In this document: positions 13,151 through 27,800 of the stretch, piece after piece
How positions within the stretch are numbered: position 1 is the first letter of the stretch
Layout: the number at the start of each line of letters is the position of its first letter
Assembly (NCBI RefSeq): GCF_954871325.1
Contig: NC_088777.1
Span: 43,005,366-43,069,365, forward strand
Source of the DNA: Gordionus sp. m RMFG-2023
Lineage: Eukaryota > Nematomorpha > Gordioida > Chordodea > Parachordodidae
Reading direction: 5' to 3'
Length of the DNA: 64,000 nt
Notes under the pieces: model-generated
Seen by the model: only the letters and a program-made list of their open reading frames with translations
Told to the model about the DNA's origin: nothing
The model's database searches: none
Made by a program: the position numbers and the translations under genes

Positions 13151-16100
13151 TATTATTAATATATTTATTCATTTATTTTTTTTTTACTGATCGAATTTTA
13201 ATTAAAAATTTTATATACCACATAGTATTTGTTTTAAAACTTATCCACATTCTTAGAAAATACGAATCATTTATTCTTGTCTCGCTTCTTAATTAGATAA
13301 TTAACTTTTATAAACTATTTTTAAAAAATTCGATCGAGATAACAATTATTTATCTATCAATTGTGAGAACCAATGCAGGCAAGGATGGCTTGTAATTAAA
13401 ATGTTCATATTCGCTTAATCAGCCTCTTATCATTATAAAATTTGATGTCCTTCAAATATAATATTAAATCAAATAACGATTAAATTAAATATCTTATTTT
13501 TATTATATAAATGTATGTATACTTTAATTTAAATATATGTATTTAATTTAATATTTATATTTCTATAATATTTTTGTTCTGCATTATTTGTTTTAATTTT
13601 AAACAAAAAGACTCAATAAGCACGCAATATACTGTGTTATTATAATATTATTCTAAAATCCCATCAATTTATCCTTTTTCTATTTTAATATGTCCCATTT
13701 TTTTTTCAAACACCATGCTCTTGTTCTTTAATTTAAAAAATGTGATTTATATATAAATATATAATATCGATACTTTATATTGCGCATAAAACTTATCTTT
13801 TCAACGCGATCTCATATATTATTTATTTATTTTTAAATAGAATTAATTTATCCAAAATATTTAGATTTATTTATATTACCTTTTTTTTTTGTATTATTGA
13901 ATTTGTATTAAATGTCCAGTGTCTACATGTTCGTGATAAATAATAACGAGTTTTGAATAGCTTATGGTATATGTATTATATTTAACTTTTTTATTAAATT
14001 TATTTCCTAATTTATTAATCACTCTTTTAAAAAAAAAAATTAATACTAATATTTTTTTGATTTTGAAAATATTTTTTTTAGAAAAAATTAGTTTCCGAAT
14101 TAAATATTCGACGAACTAATGATAGATTCATAACTAAGATAATACGAAGATACCTTATACGAAAACAATGCAATTATTCGATTGCATTCATATTTTTATA
14201 GGTATGATTTTTAAAAAAATCTATTTTAATTAAAAAGGAGTTGACTATGTCTAAAACAATAATAAATATTCAGCCTATTAACACAATGTAAACTGTTAGT
14301 TAAAATAGTTTTTAAATGTTTTAGGATGCAAATAGGGATAATTAATCGTATTCATAAAAGGCGAAAAACAATTCGTTTTTTTTCAAATAATAAGAAAAAC
14401 AATTTCTTGAAAGCAGTTGTATGGAAAGCATGACAACAAAGTCTAGACCTGGGGTCTGAGTGAATAGAGATATCTGTGGGCTAATAAATTTATGACCATT
14501 ATCTAAGTTATTGATGTATTCGAGGTAAATCAAACTTTTTTACCGAAATCACGATAAAACTATTCTAAACAAGCTATCAAATTTACGCATACATATCAAA
14601 AAAAATTAGCATTTGATGTTGTATTTATATTCAATAATTTATCTTTCGGATAAATAGTTTGTAAGACATTTAGGAAGGGGTTTAGTGATTTTATTAGGTA
14701 ATTATCTATTGCCCATGTAAATTTTTAACATAGATATTTTAAATTTTTAAAACATTGTGAAATTTTTCTAATTTTTTATGTGGTACGTTTCATTGATTAT
14801 TTAATACCTCAATTTAAAAAAAAAATAAATCAAAAAATATACCCAACTATATATGATTAATATGATTTTATTTCTATCGTTGTAACTAGTTGCATTTATT
14901 GCGGAATTTAACCGCCAAAAGTAACTAATTATCTTTAAAAATCCATCCACAGTCAATCTACCGAAACACATCTCTATTTTATCTTCACAGTCTTAAATAA
15001 TTTTACTAGATTTTAGTTAGATGTACTTATAATAAAATATACTCTTCTGCCCAATACTATATAGAATTATTTATTAAACTAGCTTTTTATGATGTATTAA
15101 ATATTCTTATATATAAAATATATTTTTTAATCCCTAAAGATAAAGGACGCTAAAGATAATAAGAAAAATAATTTGGCAACATCAATAAATTCAAACAAAA
15201 AAACTTCCAGTGATGATGAAGATTTTATTATGCTATTAAATATACTTCAACTTATTTTGAGGATAATATGCAGACAAACTTTATCAAGAAAATCTAAATA
15301 TGTTATTTAAATGAAAGATATTTTAAGAGAAATATTATTAGAGCTCAATTTTGTTTGCAAAACACTTCTTCTTTTAGGTTAGCTAATTGTAATTTAAATG
15401 ACTGTCACTACTTTTCAGGCAGAGAAAATGTTGTTATCATGATACCACAAGATGACAACAAGATCTTTCTAGAGAATTATGATTACAAGAAAGCATATAA
15501 CATTGCCATGTCAAAATGCCAACGTTTGTGGAATTTACAAGATATCTCTTGGACATCATTTGAAAATAAATTGTTAACTACTATATCCCATATAAAAAAA
15601 TGGGGTATAATTTTTCTTGATAAACATATATAGAAAATTTTATTTTATATAATCCAATAATCACATATTCTAATATGATGATTTTCAAGAAATGATTTTT
15701 TATTTAATATAATTTTGTCCGTATATCAAGTTCTCCCGTTGAATGATTGTTCACTCAGCTTCTTTAAATTAAATAATCAAATGTAAAACGTGGGGCAAGT
15801 AAGATTTTTTTTCAATCAAGGACGTATTATATCACTTCTAAATATAATTAAAAGATGTTTTTTTGGGTTGAATAAAATATATATTATTGACTAATTTTTT
15901 TTATAATTTACAAGAATATTTACTTAGATAAATTTATAAATAAATCTATTTGGATTTTATTTTTGAATTTTCACCGAGCCAAAAATTAGGAACACATAAT
16001 AAACTTTTATATAACATTATGGTGATATAGGCCTATTTTATTAAATGATTATCTACATTATTTATCTTTATTGAGGAATTTTTTCGGCCTTTAGCCGGGT

Positions 16101-17901
16101 CTTTCCTATAAAAAATATTGTTCATTTTTCCTTGATTATCTATATATAATCTCCATTAAAGCTGATTGAAAAATAGTAAGTACTACTTCTAAGATTTGTA
16201 AATATTTTGTACTTTATTAGGGTTTAACCTTAACTAGTATAGTAGCCAGCATAAATTAAAAAATTATTAGTAACAAAATTTTGGCCAACCTTAAAAATAT
16301 TCAATCGCATGATTTTAGCGTTGTAGATGTTGTTTCAATATTAATTATATTAAAAGATATTTCGGAAGCAATGGGGGAGGGGGGGGGGGGTTCCCCTAGG
16401 GTATAATTGAAATACAAACACGGGGGGAAATTTAGCGATTAATTTTCGATAGAATTCGTAGTTTTATTATTACATATTCGGTTATAGTGACAGCTAATTT
16501 TTATCGCTTTATTTTTTATAACCTTGGCCTTCTAATACTAAAGAAGAGGAAGGTATTTATACCACACATCATTCTCCTTTGACTAATATATGATATATAC
16601 AAATTTAAACCAATATTAGTATTAGGAGGTGTAGTTCAGTGGAATTGATGTTTAATTTGTAATACTGAATGAATTTATTTTCAGGCTTATTTTTAGAATT
16701 AATGAAAAACACAGATGCCCATAGGTTAGTATTTATTTTAAAAAGGGCGTATTCCCAACTTCTATTATTTTTTAAGCAAGTTATAATTATGGTGGGGTAT
16801 AGCCATTCATAGTGTAGTGTAGCCACGACTAAAAATAACTTTTTTTATATTAATAAATTTTATTTATACCTCTTGTCAAATGCTAAATGAGATCCTGTTT
16901 CCAATTTTAATCTTTTCCCTATCCTTCTTTCAAGATTTCCAGAAGAAGCTATAACCCGAATTTTAGTAATATCAAATCCGTTTCTTTCATTTCAATTTTT
17001 CAATAGGATATTTCAAAATTAATAAAGTTTATCAATGATGTATCAAATAATATCAAATATCTTTAGTTACAAAAAAATCTCTATTTATGCGGCATAGCGC
17101 AGATATTGACGTGAACTGTAAATTTTAAACTATGTTCATCCAAAATTTGGGAAATTTATTCCACCTTACTCCCAACTTGCTTGATTATAACAAATGATAT
17201 GGTTTAGGGTTTGCTCTACATTTTAAAAAAGTTTTCTAGTTTGCATAACGTTGCCCGACATCATTGCATTATCATTACCCTACCCGTATAAAACAATATT
17301 GCAAAATTCGAAATTTAAAGATAAAATATAATAGATAGATAAAATTAGTAATAAAAATATAGGTTCGATCGAGATACTTTAATTTTAAAAATTAATATAA
17401 ATTTCATTTATTCTAATCATGATGATAATCTAGGAATTATCAATTTGTAAAGAAACATTGTTCTCAATATGTTTTATAAGCTCAATCGCTGTTTAAATCA
17501 TACCTAGCTCACTTGATTTTACCCTTTTAATAGTATAATGCAATATTAATTTAAATTTTGAAATAAATATGAATAATTTTAGGGATTATATTGAAAAGCC
17601 AACAGTGAACACACTCCCTAAACTATTGATAGGACAATAAAATATTACAAGTAAAATGAATTATAAATGCAAAAACAAAACTATAACTTTAGTTAAAATT
17701 GATGTTACCAAGGACAGAAAAGCTTATCAGACGGTCCTATTTCTAACTCTATCACAATCTAATTGTCTAAGAACAACTCACCATGTGGGGTGCTGTATCC
17801 CAAAGATAATTATCGAAAGAATTTAATCTGGGCACCCGATCTTAAAATTTGCTGTTTCTGTGAACAGTACAGCAAAATATTGACGGCAAATATTTAGTGA
17901 A
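13151..17901. other. Mostly non-coding intergenic stretch
   Basis: The only notable frame is at 15298-15633 (listed separately). A G-run sits at 16376-16390. The patch 16200-16300 shares a stretch including ATTAGTAACAAAATTTTGGC with 57600-57700, the inside of a hAT-type element, so it is probably a relic of that family. Confidence 0.55.
15298..15633 (+). CDS. Unrecognised reading frame, possible exon or element remnant
   Basis: The frame stays open for 111 codons after a stop at 15295-15297 and has more balanced residue use than the noise frames around it. It includes NCNLNDCHYFSGRENVV, MIPQDD and CQRLWNLQDISWTSFENK. No family is recognised. It has no convincing start codon at its beginning; the first ATG lies well inside, just before IPQDD. 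It could be a single exon of an unknown gene, but a worn transposon fragment is at least as likely because the preceding 200 bases carry broken coding-like sequence in other frames. Confidence 0.3.
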   Translation: MCYLNERYFKRNIIRAQFCLQNTSSFRLANCNLNDCHYFSGRENVVIMIPQDDNKIFLENYDYKKAYNIAMSKCQRLWNLQDISWTSFENKLLTTISHIKKWGIIFLDKHI

Positions 17902-18924
17902 CATAGGCGTAGCCAGGATTTTCTAAAAGGGGGAGGGGGAGTTAGAAAATTTCTGAGGGCTACGCACAAAGACATCATTTTGGGCGGGCCTTCGGCCTGC
18001 TTTTGCCATTTGATATTTCTCTATTATATAAAATTGGTTACAATAGGTAAATGCCACTTTTACAGACATATTTGTTAGTTATAGAATATATTGCAGTTAA
18101 TATTTTAATAAACTTTACTAATCAATGTTTTTGATAATAAATTTGCATTCAATTCTTTAACGCCATCTATTTATTTTAAATAAAAAAATGATATTAAAAG
18201 TCAATCATCATATTATTTACCCCATAATGAATGTAACTTATTAGTTATTAATGCTACTGAAGCATAGAATTATATTTTTTTATTTATATTCTTTAAAAGA
18301 TGTTTTCTGCACGACCTTATCAATATTCTATAGTCTTCTGATATATAATTCCCTATTAGTAAAAATTATTTGATTGTCATATCATATTAGATAAAATTAG
18401 ATATACTGTAAATCTCGACGTAATATTCCACTGTTAGTATTGTGCGTTAATTTTTTTTTTAGTAATTTCATCAATAATTTTATAATTATATTTCATTTTA
18501 TTAAGAAAAATAATTTAAAGTTACTCACTTTATAAAAATTATATTTGAGATATTATATTATTTAGTAATTTTATGGATCTATTAATAGTAATTATAACAC
18601 ATTTCACTTTTGTCTTAAAACTTATCTTTGATTTGTATTTCATTTCCTAAAATACATTTTTGGTTTTACTTTTTTATATATAAATTGCTTTTTTCCAAAA
18701 AAGTATGAATTATAATCAATAGTTTTAGTTTAAAAAAATATTAACTTTTTCATTCTTTCTTTCGAATTATTGCTTAAGATATATGCCATTTTTGGGGGAC
18801 AGGGAATGGTGAGAGAACTAAGAAGGATATTTTTATTATCTTAAAATGATATTCGCAAAATGTGATAAATTTCTGAAGAGGGGTGGGCATTTTTCCCTTG
18901 CCCCCCACCCTGGCTACGCCTCTG
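17902..18924. mobile_element. Non-autonomous hAT-type element (GGCGTAGCCAGG ends)
   Basis: The inverted ends read CATAGGCGTAGCCAGG on the left and, reversed, CAGAGGCGTAGCCAGG on the right. Each is followed by a G- or C-rich run. The 1,023-bp body has no transposase frame. Ends of this type belong to a hAT group with zinc-finger-MYM-like transposases, known widely in animals. No matching 8-bp duplication can be seen. Confidence 0.7.
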
Positions 18925-19229
18925 GTGACTTATAAATCTAAGGGTGTAAGAAAGTCGGTATATTATTTGTTGGTGAGAAAAGGGGATCGAGGAAATTCAT
19001 GTGAAGGTAATACCTGGTTGTGACTGTATCTTGTAACATCGTTTAGTGGAATACGATTTTATAGTCAAAGGCGTCCCAAGGCGTATAAATTGTTATAATA
19101 GTTACCACAAGTGTGAGTGAAAGTTTTCGAAGTATCAAGTGTAAATGACAAGTGGGAAATGATTAAAAAGATTCAATTAAAAGCAACAGTAAACGTCGGT
19201 TAATGGACAAAAAGACCGTTGAAATACAA

Positions 19230-19850
19230 ACGTAGTAGTAGTATCCTAGCATAGCTAGAGTAATTGATAAGAAAGGATATGATAAACAGGATAGTGAAAA
19301 ACTTTACCTAAGGGTGACATGGGAAAATATACGAGCAGAAAGAAATAAGAACAAATTATTGCGAAAACGCAGGAAACTAAAAAGCAAGGCCTGTAAAGGA
19401 ATTTGAAAATGAGGAAGGAAAAGGGAATATGATAAAATGGTAGAGCAGATAGCGAAGGGTGTGTGAACTGGTTTAAAAAGATTAAAAAGGACAGAGAAGA
19501 TACAGCAGAGGTTCTAACGAATGGTAGCAGAAGTGTTTCAAGCATCTGAAGTAAGAATCAAGTGGTTTCCCGATGTATGAAACTTAATTATTCTCAAAGA
19601 GACTATACCTAACGGCTGGCGGAAAATCCTGATTGTAGATCATACACAACAATTAAACTTATGAAGATTTTGGAGAAAGTGTTAGAGGAGAATTAGAGAC
19701 CAATAGAGAAGAGAGACAGGTACTTAATCATGTGATGTATGTGAGAAAGGTGTTGCTAGAAACATCAATTTTACATGCTGCCGCATGTGGACTCATAATA
19801 TGAGTAGTGTAAAGGGAAGAGTGTCTACATGACAGAATATTCCCTGGAAA
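19230..19850 (+). mobile_element. Worn LINE fragment, RTE-like reverse transcriptase region
   Basis: Short pieces of frame recall the RTE-type sequence before and at the start of the RT domain: basic residues near 19330-19400, then a segment near 19600-19690 reading like IPNGWRKILIV followed by LMKILEKV. Many stops and shifts interrupt it, so it is an old dead fragment. The reverse-strand frame at 19255-19545 is its shadow. Confidence 0.45.
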
Positions 19851-20984
19851 AATATTTCCTTAAAAACCTATTTACAAGTTTTAATTATAATGGTAATCCT
19901 TTCATATATTTTAAAAAGAATAACTTATACAAACTATCAAAAAATTATTAATGTAAAACAAGCATGAATATGAATTTCATACCCTGAATTATATTTATTA
20001 ATATTGCAGGAAATTATTTAGAAATAAGTTTTAAAATATTGACTGATTGAATTCAATAAATAGATTATGTCGGTGTTTAACAATATATGTATATTATAAT
20101 AGGTCTATAATAAAAGTAATAAATAAATTTTTAGCAATATTTTTCCCTATTTCATCAAAATATTTAATTGATAGCTTCCAAATAAATTTACGCTATCCCT
20201 TAAGCCCGCCTCTCATAGATATTACCCCCCCCCCTCCCACTTATGTGACGCTGAAAGAGAAGTTTGTAGAAGGTAAGCGGGATGTTCGTTGTGGAAACTG
20301 TGTTACGAATAGATCATTTGGCATTCATTAATTTATAATCCCCTTCGAAACAATTTGCAAAATAGAGTCAAAATGTTTTAATATAACAAAATTTAAAAAA
20401 TCAGTATATCAAGCAATAAAGGAAATTTTTTTAGTGATTTTTTTTACATTACCGTATAAACTAGGGGATTTTGGGTGGCCCTGTACGAAATCGAATTTGG
20501 AGGCACTTTCATTAAATCATCATAACACTGTATATGAAAATGATATGTCATCAAGAAAAGTATAGTCTAGTTAAAATATAATATTTTATAAATGTAATAT
20601 ATAAAATGATAATTATTATTAAATTAATTTTTCATAATACATTTCAATTTTAATATAATATTAGACTTAAATAAATATCCTGCAATCTAAAATCATATAC
20701 ATATATATTGTGATTGACATATTTTGTTAAATTTTAATTATAAATATATTTAATCAATCATATATGAATATTTTATTACCAAAATCTTAGCCTGATAATA
20801 AGATTAATTATTTAAAATATAATATATCTAGCAAAGAAATATTATTTAAATCTATTATAATTGACAATATAATATGATTCAAATTATTACATTTTATTAG
20901 ATATGAACATTTTAGTTATGAGCAGGATTTATTTTGGCCTGATAATAAGATCAAATTATATTATATATATAAATATAGAATTAG

Positions 20985-22420
20985 ATAAATTTTGAATGAA
21001 TTTATTATTTATTTTATTAGGTATAATACCTATAAAATGGCTGGCATGCCAAAGATAGGTCAAGATATTAAACAAAAAGAATTTGATGATAAGGAGGAAA
21101 ATAAAATGGTTGGATATCTAATTTCATATAGTAAAACTTTTTATAGTTTATCTGTTAAAAAGGTATTAAAAAATTATAATATTGTTATTTATATATTAGA
21201 TAAAGATTAAAGCATATTATCATGCTATTCTATTAAATAAAAAAATACCCAAACTTGGAAAACTAATAAAATGCCCATTAAGAATGTTTCTCTTTGAGAA
21301 TAAATCCAACATTATCTCTAAGATCTCTTGAACCTACTGGTTTAGCTCGAGCTGCTGGTTTTAATCAATAGGCCATTCTCTGATTTTTTAATCTATATGA
21401 GGGAATACTTGATCTAAGACCAATATCAATTTATAATATGGACGAAACAAGCTTGACAACTGTGAAAAACCCATCAAAGATTGTTGTAGAGCAGAAGTGT
21501 TAGAAACAAGTCGGAGCTATTACCTCCGCAGAGCAAGGCACTCCAATAACGCTGGCTGTTAACGCCTTAGATAATTATATCCCTCCCCCCTCCCACATGT
21601 TAATTTTTCCACGTAAAAAAATTATAATCATTTTATTAGAGACGATCCTCAAGAATGTATTGGCGCATTCAACACATCTGGGTAAATGCAAGAGGATGAA
21701 TTTGATATGTTGTCACGTTGTTTCTAATACCAGATGCAGCCAGAAATATAAAATTTTGTTAATTTTGGATAATCACATATCCCATCTATCTTATCATGCT
21801 ATTCAATATTGTATAGATAATGGTAAAATACTTTTATATCTTCCTCCACACTACTTATAAATTGCAACCCTTAGATAGGATAGTATATAGACCTTTAAAA
21901 AAATTTCTAACATTGGTATTAATTCGTGGATATGAAATCACCTTGGGATATCTTTTTCCAATTATGATATTCACTCTATTATAAATGATATTTTACCTTT
22001 GGCAGGCTCAAAAAATATTTAAAAAGGATTTAGATCGTGTGGAATATATAATGAAAATGTCTTTCGGGAGGGGGATTTTATTCCTTCGTCAAATCATGAT
22101 AGATCGTTTATATTAGGAGAAAGTTCTGACATACACTTCCAAATTCCTCAATTCAATTATGTCTATTCCTAACTCATCTATTAATTTTCTTCCCAGCACT
22201 TTTCCTTCTATTTCTAGCCACTCATTTAGTTCTATTACACCTCAATTAATGATATATCACTTCAAACATTAATCTCCCAAGTCCATCATTTATCCCAGTC
22301 CCAATCTCATCTACTAATTCACAGATTAAAGGAATAAGGGAAAAAAAGGCTGAGATTTTAACCTCATCCCCATTCAAGAAGCAGCTTCTATTAAAACAGC
22401 AGAATAAAAAAGCAAAAAAA
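20985..22420 (+). pseudogene. Worn pogo-type transposase (DDE superfamily)
   Basis: The N-terminal part at 20992-21210 includes LISYSKTFYSLSVKKVLKNY. LRSLEPTGLARAAGFNQ follows near 21310-21370. The first catalytic Asp lies in IYNMDETSLTTVKNPSKIV near 21430-21490, with GAITSAEQGTP next. The second Asp lies in ILLILDNHISHLS near 21755-21795, then LPPH and LQPLD near 21840-21875. The order and motifs match pogo/Tigger transposases, which cut and paste at TA targets. Several shifts and stops make it inactive. The element's ends were not found. A direct repeat of GCCTGATAATAAGAT occurs just before it, near 20790 and 20938. Confidence 0.75.
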
Positions 22421-24731
22421 AACACATTGTTAAAAAATTAATAAAAGATGTCTCTATTATATGTAAACAGTATTATAAAAATTTTCATATTTTTGAAGAT
22501 TGAATTTAATTCAGAGTATGCAAAGGTTGGGCGAATGAGTCCTGTGCCAAAAAAGATTGTAATTTTATTTGTTATAATTGTAAATAGAATATCATATAAA
22601 TAAAGCATTATAGTTATATTTGAAAATCTGAAGAAAATTTTTTTGTCTTATAAGAAGCCTAATAAATCACTTGATTCGACTATTCCCATCGATGATCCAA
22701 CTAACCACAGGTTCGGGGCTGCTAGGTTAATTGACTTTTGCTAAAACATTTTTGGAGAAAAAAGTATTAAACACTTAAAAAATAAACTGTATATATTATT
22801 ATTGTATAAATTATTATATTATTAGATGTGCGTACACATCAAAATAAAACAAAACTAAACACTTGAGGTCGTTTAAATTCAATAAATATTCATTTTTGTG
22901 CTGATTTTTGAGTATCCAAAATGTTATGTTTATTTTCCAATTAATTAAATGTTCATTTTGAATCAGTCCCATTTTAATTCAGAAAAATGCAAAATCAGAA
23001 AACCAAATTGGTATTTTAAAGTATTTGATATGAAAATCTAATTGATAAAAAAATTTAAAATGGAGTAATTTAAGAATTTTTTATTAGTTTTAAAGGTAAA
23101 GCATTTGAGTTAGATTATTTTTGTTAGCGTGTACATGCATATTATAATTAATTATAATAGAAGATATAAATTTATGGGAGAGGGGGGGGTGGGGGGGGGT
23201 GGTATCTAAATAGGGTTAAAAAATTATAGAAATTTTAAACACACTCCCTTTGTAAATCTAACAATACAATATTTACCTCCTAAAGCTACATATCCATTAC
23301 GAAAAGAATATCTTACAGAAGGAATCGGTATTCATTATTCATCTCATAAGGGAAAATAGGTCTAAAAAATTTACAAACATGGCTTAAAAATAGTTATATT
23401 TCTATATCTTGATTCATTCTTCAAAGCAATATAAATTTTACACATTTTCATTTTCCAAACGATAAGGTTTAAGCTATTTGGTATAAATTGATACATTGAC
23501 GTTTCAAATCTTATATAACTAAGCAGGTGTTCTATAAAAGTTGAGGGATTTACACCCTACTTTAAAAAAAAATTGCAAAAATTGTTAGGAGTCAAAGGGG
23601 GGAGCAGAAAATGCTCATACCTTATATTTTTCAAACTACCTTTTAATTTACTTACACATAATATATTATCTGGTCTATAAATGAAATGTTCTCATAAGTT
23701 AAATTATTATGTAATATTCATTTTGTTACGAAAAGTGATTAAAATAAGAGTATTTTAATATAGCTTCTTAAGTTGAAGAATCAGGGACATTATAGTATTT
23801 TCATTATAGATAGTCATTCTATAACATAAATCACCGTTAATTGAGCAGTTTTGCTTATTATATGATTAAACGGATGAGGGAAAATTCTATGAGGTCGGAA
23901 AATAAGGATTTAGGAGTTCTCTCTACAGTCTAATACTTGAAGATATTTCGCTAGTCATCTAAAATATCATTAAATATAACGTCAGGGTAGCAACTTCCTC
24001 CTTTATCCAAACTTATTTTATTTCCCATAAAAAAAATAGTCTTACCAATATCACTGTAAATTATTTCATACACTTTTACTGGATAGTCTTGGAATTCTCA
24101 TTTTTACGAACCCGATTGTATTCGATGGGTACAGCTTTATCAAATAAATTAAATTGCCAATCCTTAATTTAAAAAGGACCAAAATTTTGAAACTAGCAAA
24201 TAATTTATTTATTTATTATGTCTTTTAGAATCAACAAGACCAGCAAATTAATAGGTACACTATTTTTGCTTAATACAAATTTTTTTAAAATATAATTTAT
24301 ATATTTTTTAGTTTCTATGCCAAATATGAGTGGATGGTGTATAGTATTGATAAGGCTATTATCAAGTTAATGAATGTGTGACTAGGTTGAAGCAACTGGA
24401 GGTATACTAAAATATAGTTAAAATTAGTGATGTCCAAAAATTATCTATCCAAGTATCACGGTTAGAGGAGTAATCATATATATGGGCAAACTAGATTACC
24501 CATATGATACTGGACAACCCTTTATTAAAAATATATTATTCCCAAATTTTTTTATTACAAACACATTTTGTATTAACACGATTTTACAAATAATACATAT
24601 AAAAACGATACAATTTAACATTTTTGGATATAATTAAAAAATATATTATAGTGTAATCATAAAATGAGATCAACTTAAATAATATTAAATAGCTTTAAAT
24701 ATGTATAATTTAATTAATAATAAAATGTCGA
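22421..24731. other. Non-coding stretch between pogo remnant and IMP-L2-like 3' end
   Basis: No exon is visible. A long G-run lies at 23180-23199. On the minus strand, ATTAAA (TTTAAT at 24709-24714) sits about 20 bases after the IMP-L2-like stop and could serve as its polyadenylation signal. Confidence 0.5.
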
Positions 24732-24869
24732 TTAATTTAATTTGCTTAATGGATAAAGATAGGATTCTTTGTGATCGTTGCCAAATTTATTGTGAACCAA
24801 ACAACTGTATAGTCCCATATCTTCATCCCAATTTATATTTCTAATAACCAGGTCTCCATTATCCAAAAC
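24732..24869 (-). CDS. ImpL2: IMP-L2-like last exon: second half of Ig2 and stop
   Basis: AATTTACAG precedes VLDNGDLVIRNINW, then DMGLYSC and the terminal YLYPLSKLN with TAA at 24734-24732. It lies 9 kb from the previous exon, but the phase (0) and Ig-fold continuation are exact. Confidence 0.85.
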   Translation of the reverse strand, partial: VLDNGDLVIRNINWDEDMGLYSCLVHNKFGNDHKESYLYPLSKLN

Positions 24870-27800
24870 CTGTAAATTATTGCGTAATAATAATAAACTT
24901 TTCGACTGAGTCTAGTAGTTGGAATCATTTCAAAAAATTTAATTTTGTAGCATATTTAAAAAGCCATTTTACATTATTTTTATTACAAAAAATTTTAGGA
25001 TATCTTTGATAAAAAATTTGAAATAACGCTATCTGAAAAAATTAATTTATATAATGATTTACATCATAGATAATATTGTATCCCGAATAAAGGCAAAAAT
25101 TAGCGAATAAACTATAAGAAGAAACTTTTGAAATCAATATTTTATATATTACAGAATTCCTCATTCAATGCAAAAAAGAAATAAATGAAAAGTTACATTC
25201 ATAAAGGGATAGCTCCCAAACTTACAGGGAAGGTTTCAGATTTAAGAAAATGTTTGAAAAAAAAATTAGGAAAAGTTTCAGCCTTAAAGGAACGTTCTCA
25301 TATTTATTTAATTCTTCCTATATATTTTTCTAAAAAAGGAGTTGTAACTGTTAAGCAATAATATAACAATATTTTCATTAATTGTTAATATAATATAATA
25401 TGATTTATATATGAATCTCCTGGATATCTTAAATTGATCCAAAATAAATATACTATAGGGGTACAAACTCTATTAGGCAAGAAGAGAAAATAGATAGGAA
25501 TGGAAAGGGATATTCAATGGAAATAAACAGAAGAAATTCTTGACAAGTTGAAGATGCATGGAATTTTCAAAAATCTTTATAGGTTTTTATTCCATATCCC
25601 AATACGGTATTATGCAATTAATAGATGTTTTAAAAATAGTGATAGCATTTTTCCTATTATTTTTCTTATTCTTATCTTCGTTTACAATTTTTTAAAATTA
25701 ATAAATTAGATTTAAAAATAGCAAAAATTCACCCTATTTATAGTTAGACAGATAAACCTGGTAAAAAAAAGGTATAATTAATTTAGTTTTTATTGGAGTT
25801 AGAGGTGATATAACGATATAGCTATTTAAATGTAGATTCGATATGATTTCTTTCTTTCAACATAAATCTAGATCAAATTATAAAAAATGATAACATTATG
25901 GAGCACTGTATTGAGAACCTAGTGGAATAGAATAAATTTTAAAAAAAGAAAATTTTTTTAGAAATTCATAATGATTTAATTTTAACATTGTGTATTAAAA
26001 TCTTTTTATACTACCATTTATCAAATCAACAGAAAAACATGATTTTTCTAATTCACAAGAGTTTGTACATTTTAAAAAAAAAATTAAGCCTCCAACTCCA
26101 AACAACGACTGAAATATGGGGCTTTAAATATCAAAAAATTGTGGCATTTTATTCATTTAAATTTAGCTAGAAGCGTTATTTAAATTTCTTTATATAGCCT
26201 AATGGTAAACCTTTAAAGTTATATAATGTTAATATTGTTAAAAAATTGGAAAAACTAAAAATGATCAAAAATTCAAATCGGTATTTTTTTAAGATTAATT
26301 CATAAATACGCAAAATTTCAAGTTGGGCCAAGCACAAGTTTGGTAGATATTGTGTTTTAATAATTTGTCTATTGAAAATATTTTATATAAATCAATAATT
26401 GTAATATAAATCAAAAGTTATCAAATATTTTATGTTCAATATTTAAAAGAATAGTCATTTAAGATCTGAAAAAGTATTGTGGGAGGGGCTATGTTTAATA
26501 TCAGAGGCATGCGGAGGTACCATTTGCACCCGGATTTTTTTTCGATAATTTTTTAGGTTTTTTAGGTTCGGCCTGGGTTTTATATTTTCAGGCCTGGTCA
26601 GGCACGGATTTTTTTATAAAAAAAATTTCGCCCCCGACCCAGCCCAGATTTTTTTATAAATATATTATATTTATATTTTTATAGCTAATAATGTAAAATA
26701 TTTGATTTTAAAATATATGGCCTGGCCCAGCCGGAGTATTTTTTTTAAACCTGTAGGTCTAGATATTAATATACTTGATGAATTAAAATTTTTCCCCATA
26801 AAAATATTTACAATACACATAAATTTTTTATTATAATTTTATTGAAGACAAAATATAATTTTATAAAATTTTTAAATTTATATATTGTAAATTAAATAAT
26901 TTTCACAGCATTTTTTTTGATATTTTTAACGATATCTCGAACAGTCAGTTTCCACAAAACCAACAAAGTCCATTTACTTTACAATCTCCCTCAAAGGATG
27001 CCAGGCTTTTCCACCCAACTAGAGCCGAACTAGTTGGAATTATTAAAAAACTGAAGAATCATAAAGCTTGTGGTCAAGATTTACTATATAGTGTGTTGTA
27101 ATTGTTAAACCAAATTACGAAGCCGAAAGATATTCAAATCTACTCAAGAAAAAAGAATTAAATTTCGAATGCAAATGATTTAAAGAAAGATGAATAAAAA
27201 AGAATGATTATTCAAATTAAAGAAAGTTCAAGATTTTTTTCAGTTTGTTTGTAAAACATTATGTAAATGAATGTTATAGAAAAGTATATATATATTCGTG
27301 GTATTTATATAAGGAGAGATCATGATTTTACGAACTTAATTATAATTTTTAATTTTTGATTATTTTAATTTTTTTTAATTTAGTTGATTATATTTTTAAC
27401 TTATTATTTAATAAAGATTTAGTATCATTTTAGTTCTAACTTTTCTGATTTGACGAATATTATAGAAAAATATATAAAATCGAGGATATAAGTCTGATTT
27501 AGTATCATTTTAGTTCTAACGAGGATATTAGTCTGATTTAGTATCATTTTATTCTAACCTTTCTTATTTGACCGATGATATTTTGATTATTAATTTAATA
27601 AAAGAATTTACCGATGATATTTTGATTATTAATTTTATAAAAGAAATTACAGACGATATTTTGATTATTATTTTGGATTTGATAGAAGTTGAATAAAGAT
27701 TCCATAGATATTCAGTCTCTCCCACTAGCCTCAGCAATATTAATATCAATACCATATTGGTACATAGTGAATATCTGAAGACTGACTCTAGTTTATGTGC

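Noticed and set aside
19255-19545. Minus-strand frame of 96 codons
   Set aside because: It is the opposite-strand shadow of a worn LINE.
20047-20331. 94-codon frame with a Pro-rich segment
   Set aside because: The Pro stretch comes from a C-run; no family or splice support.
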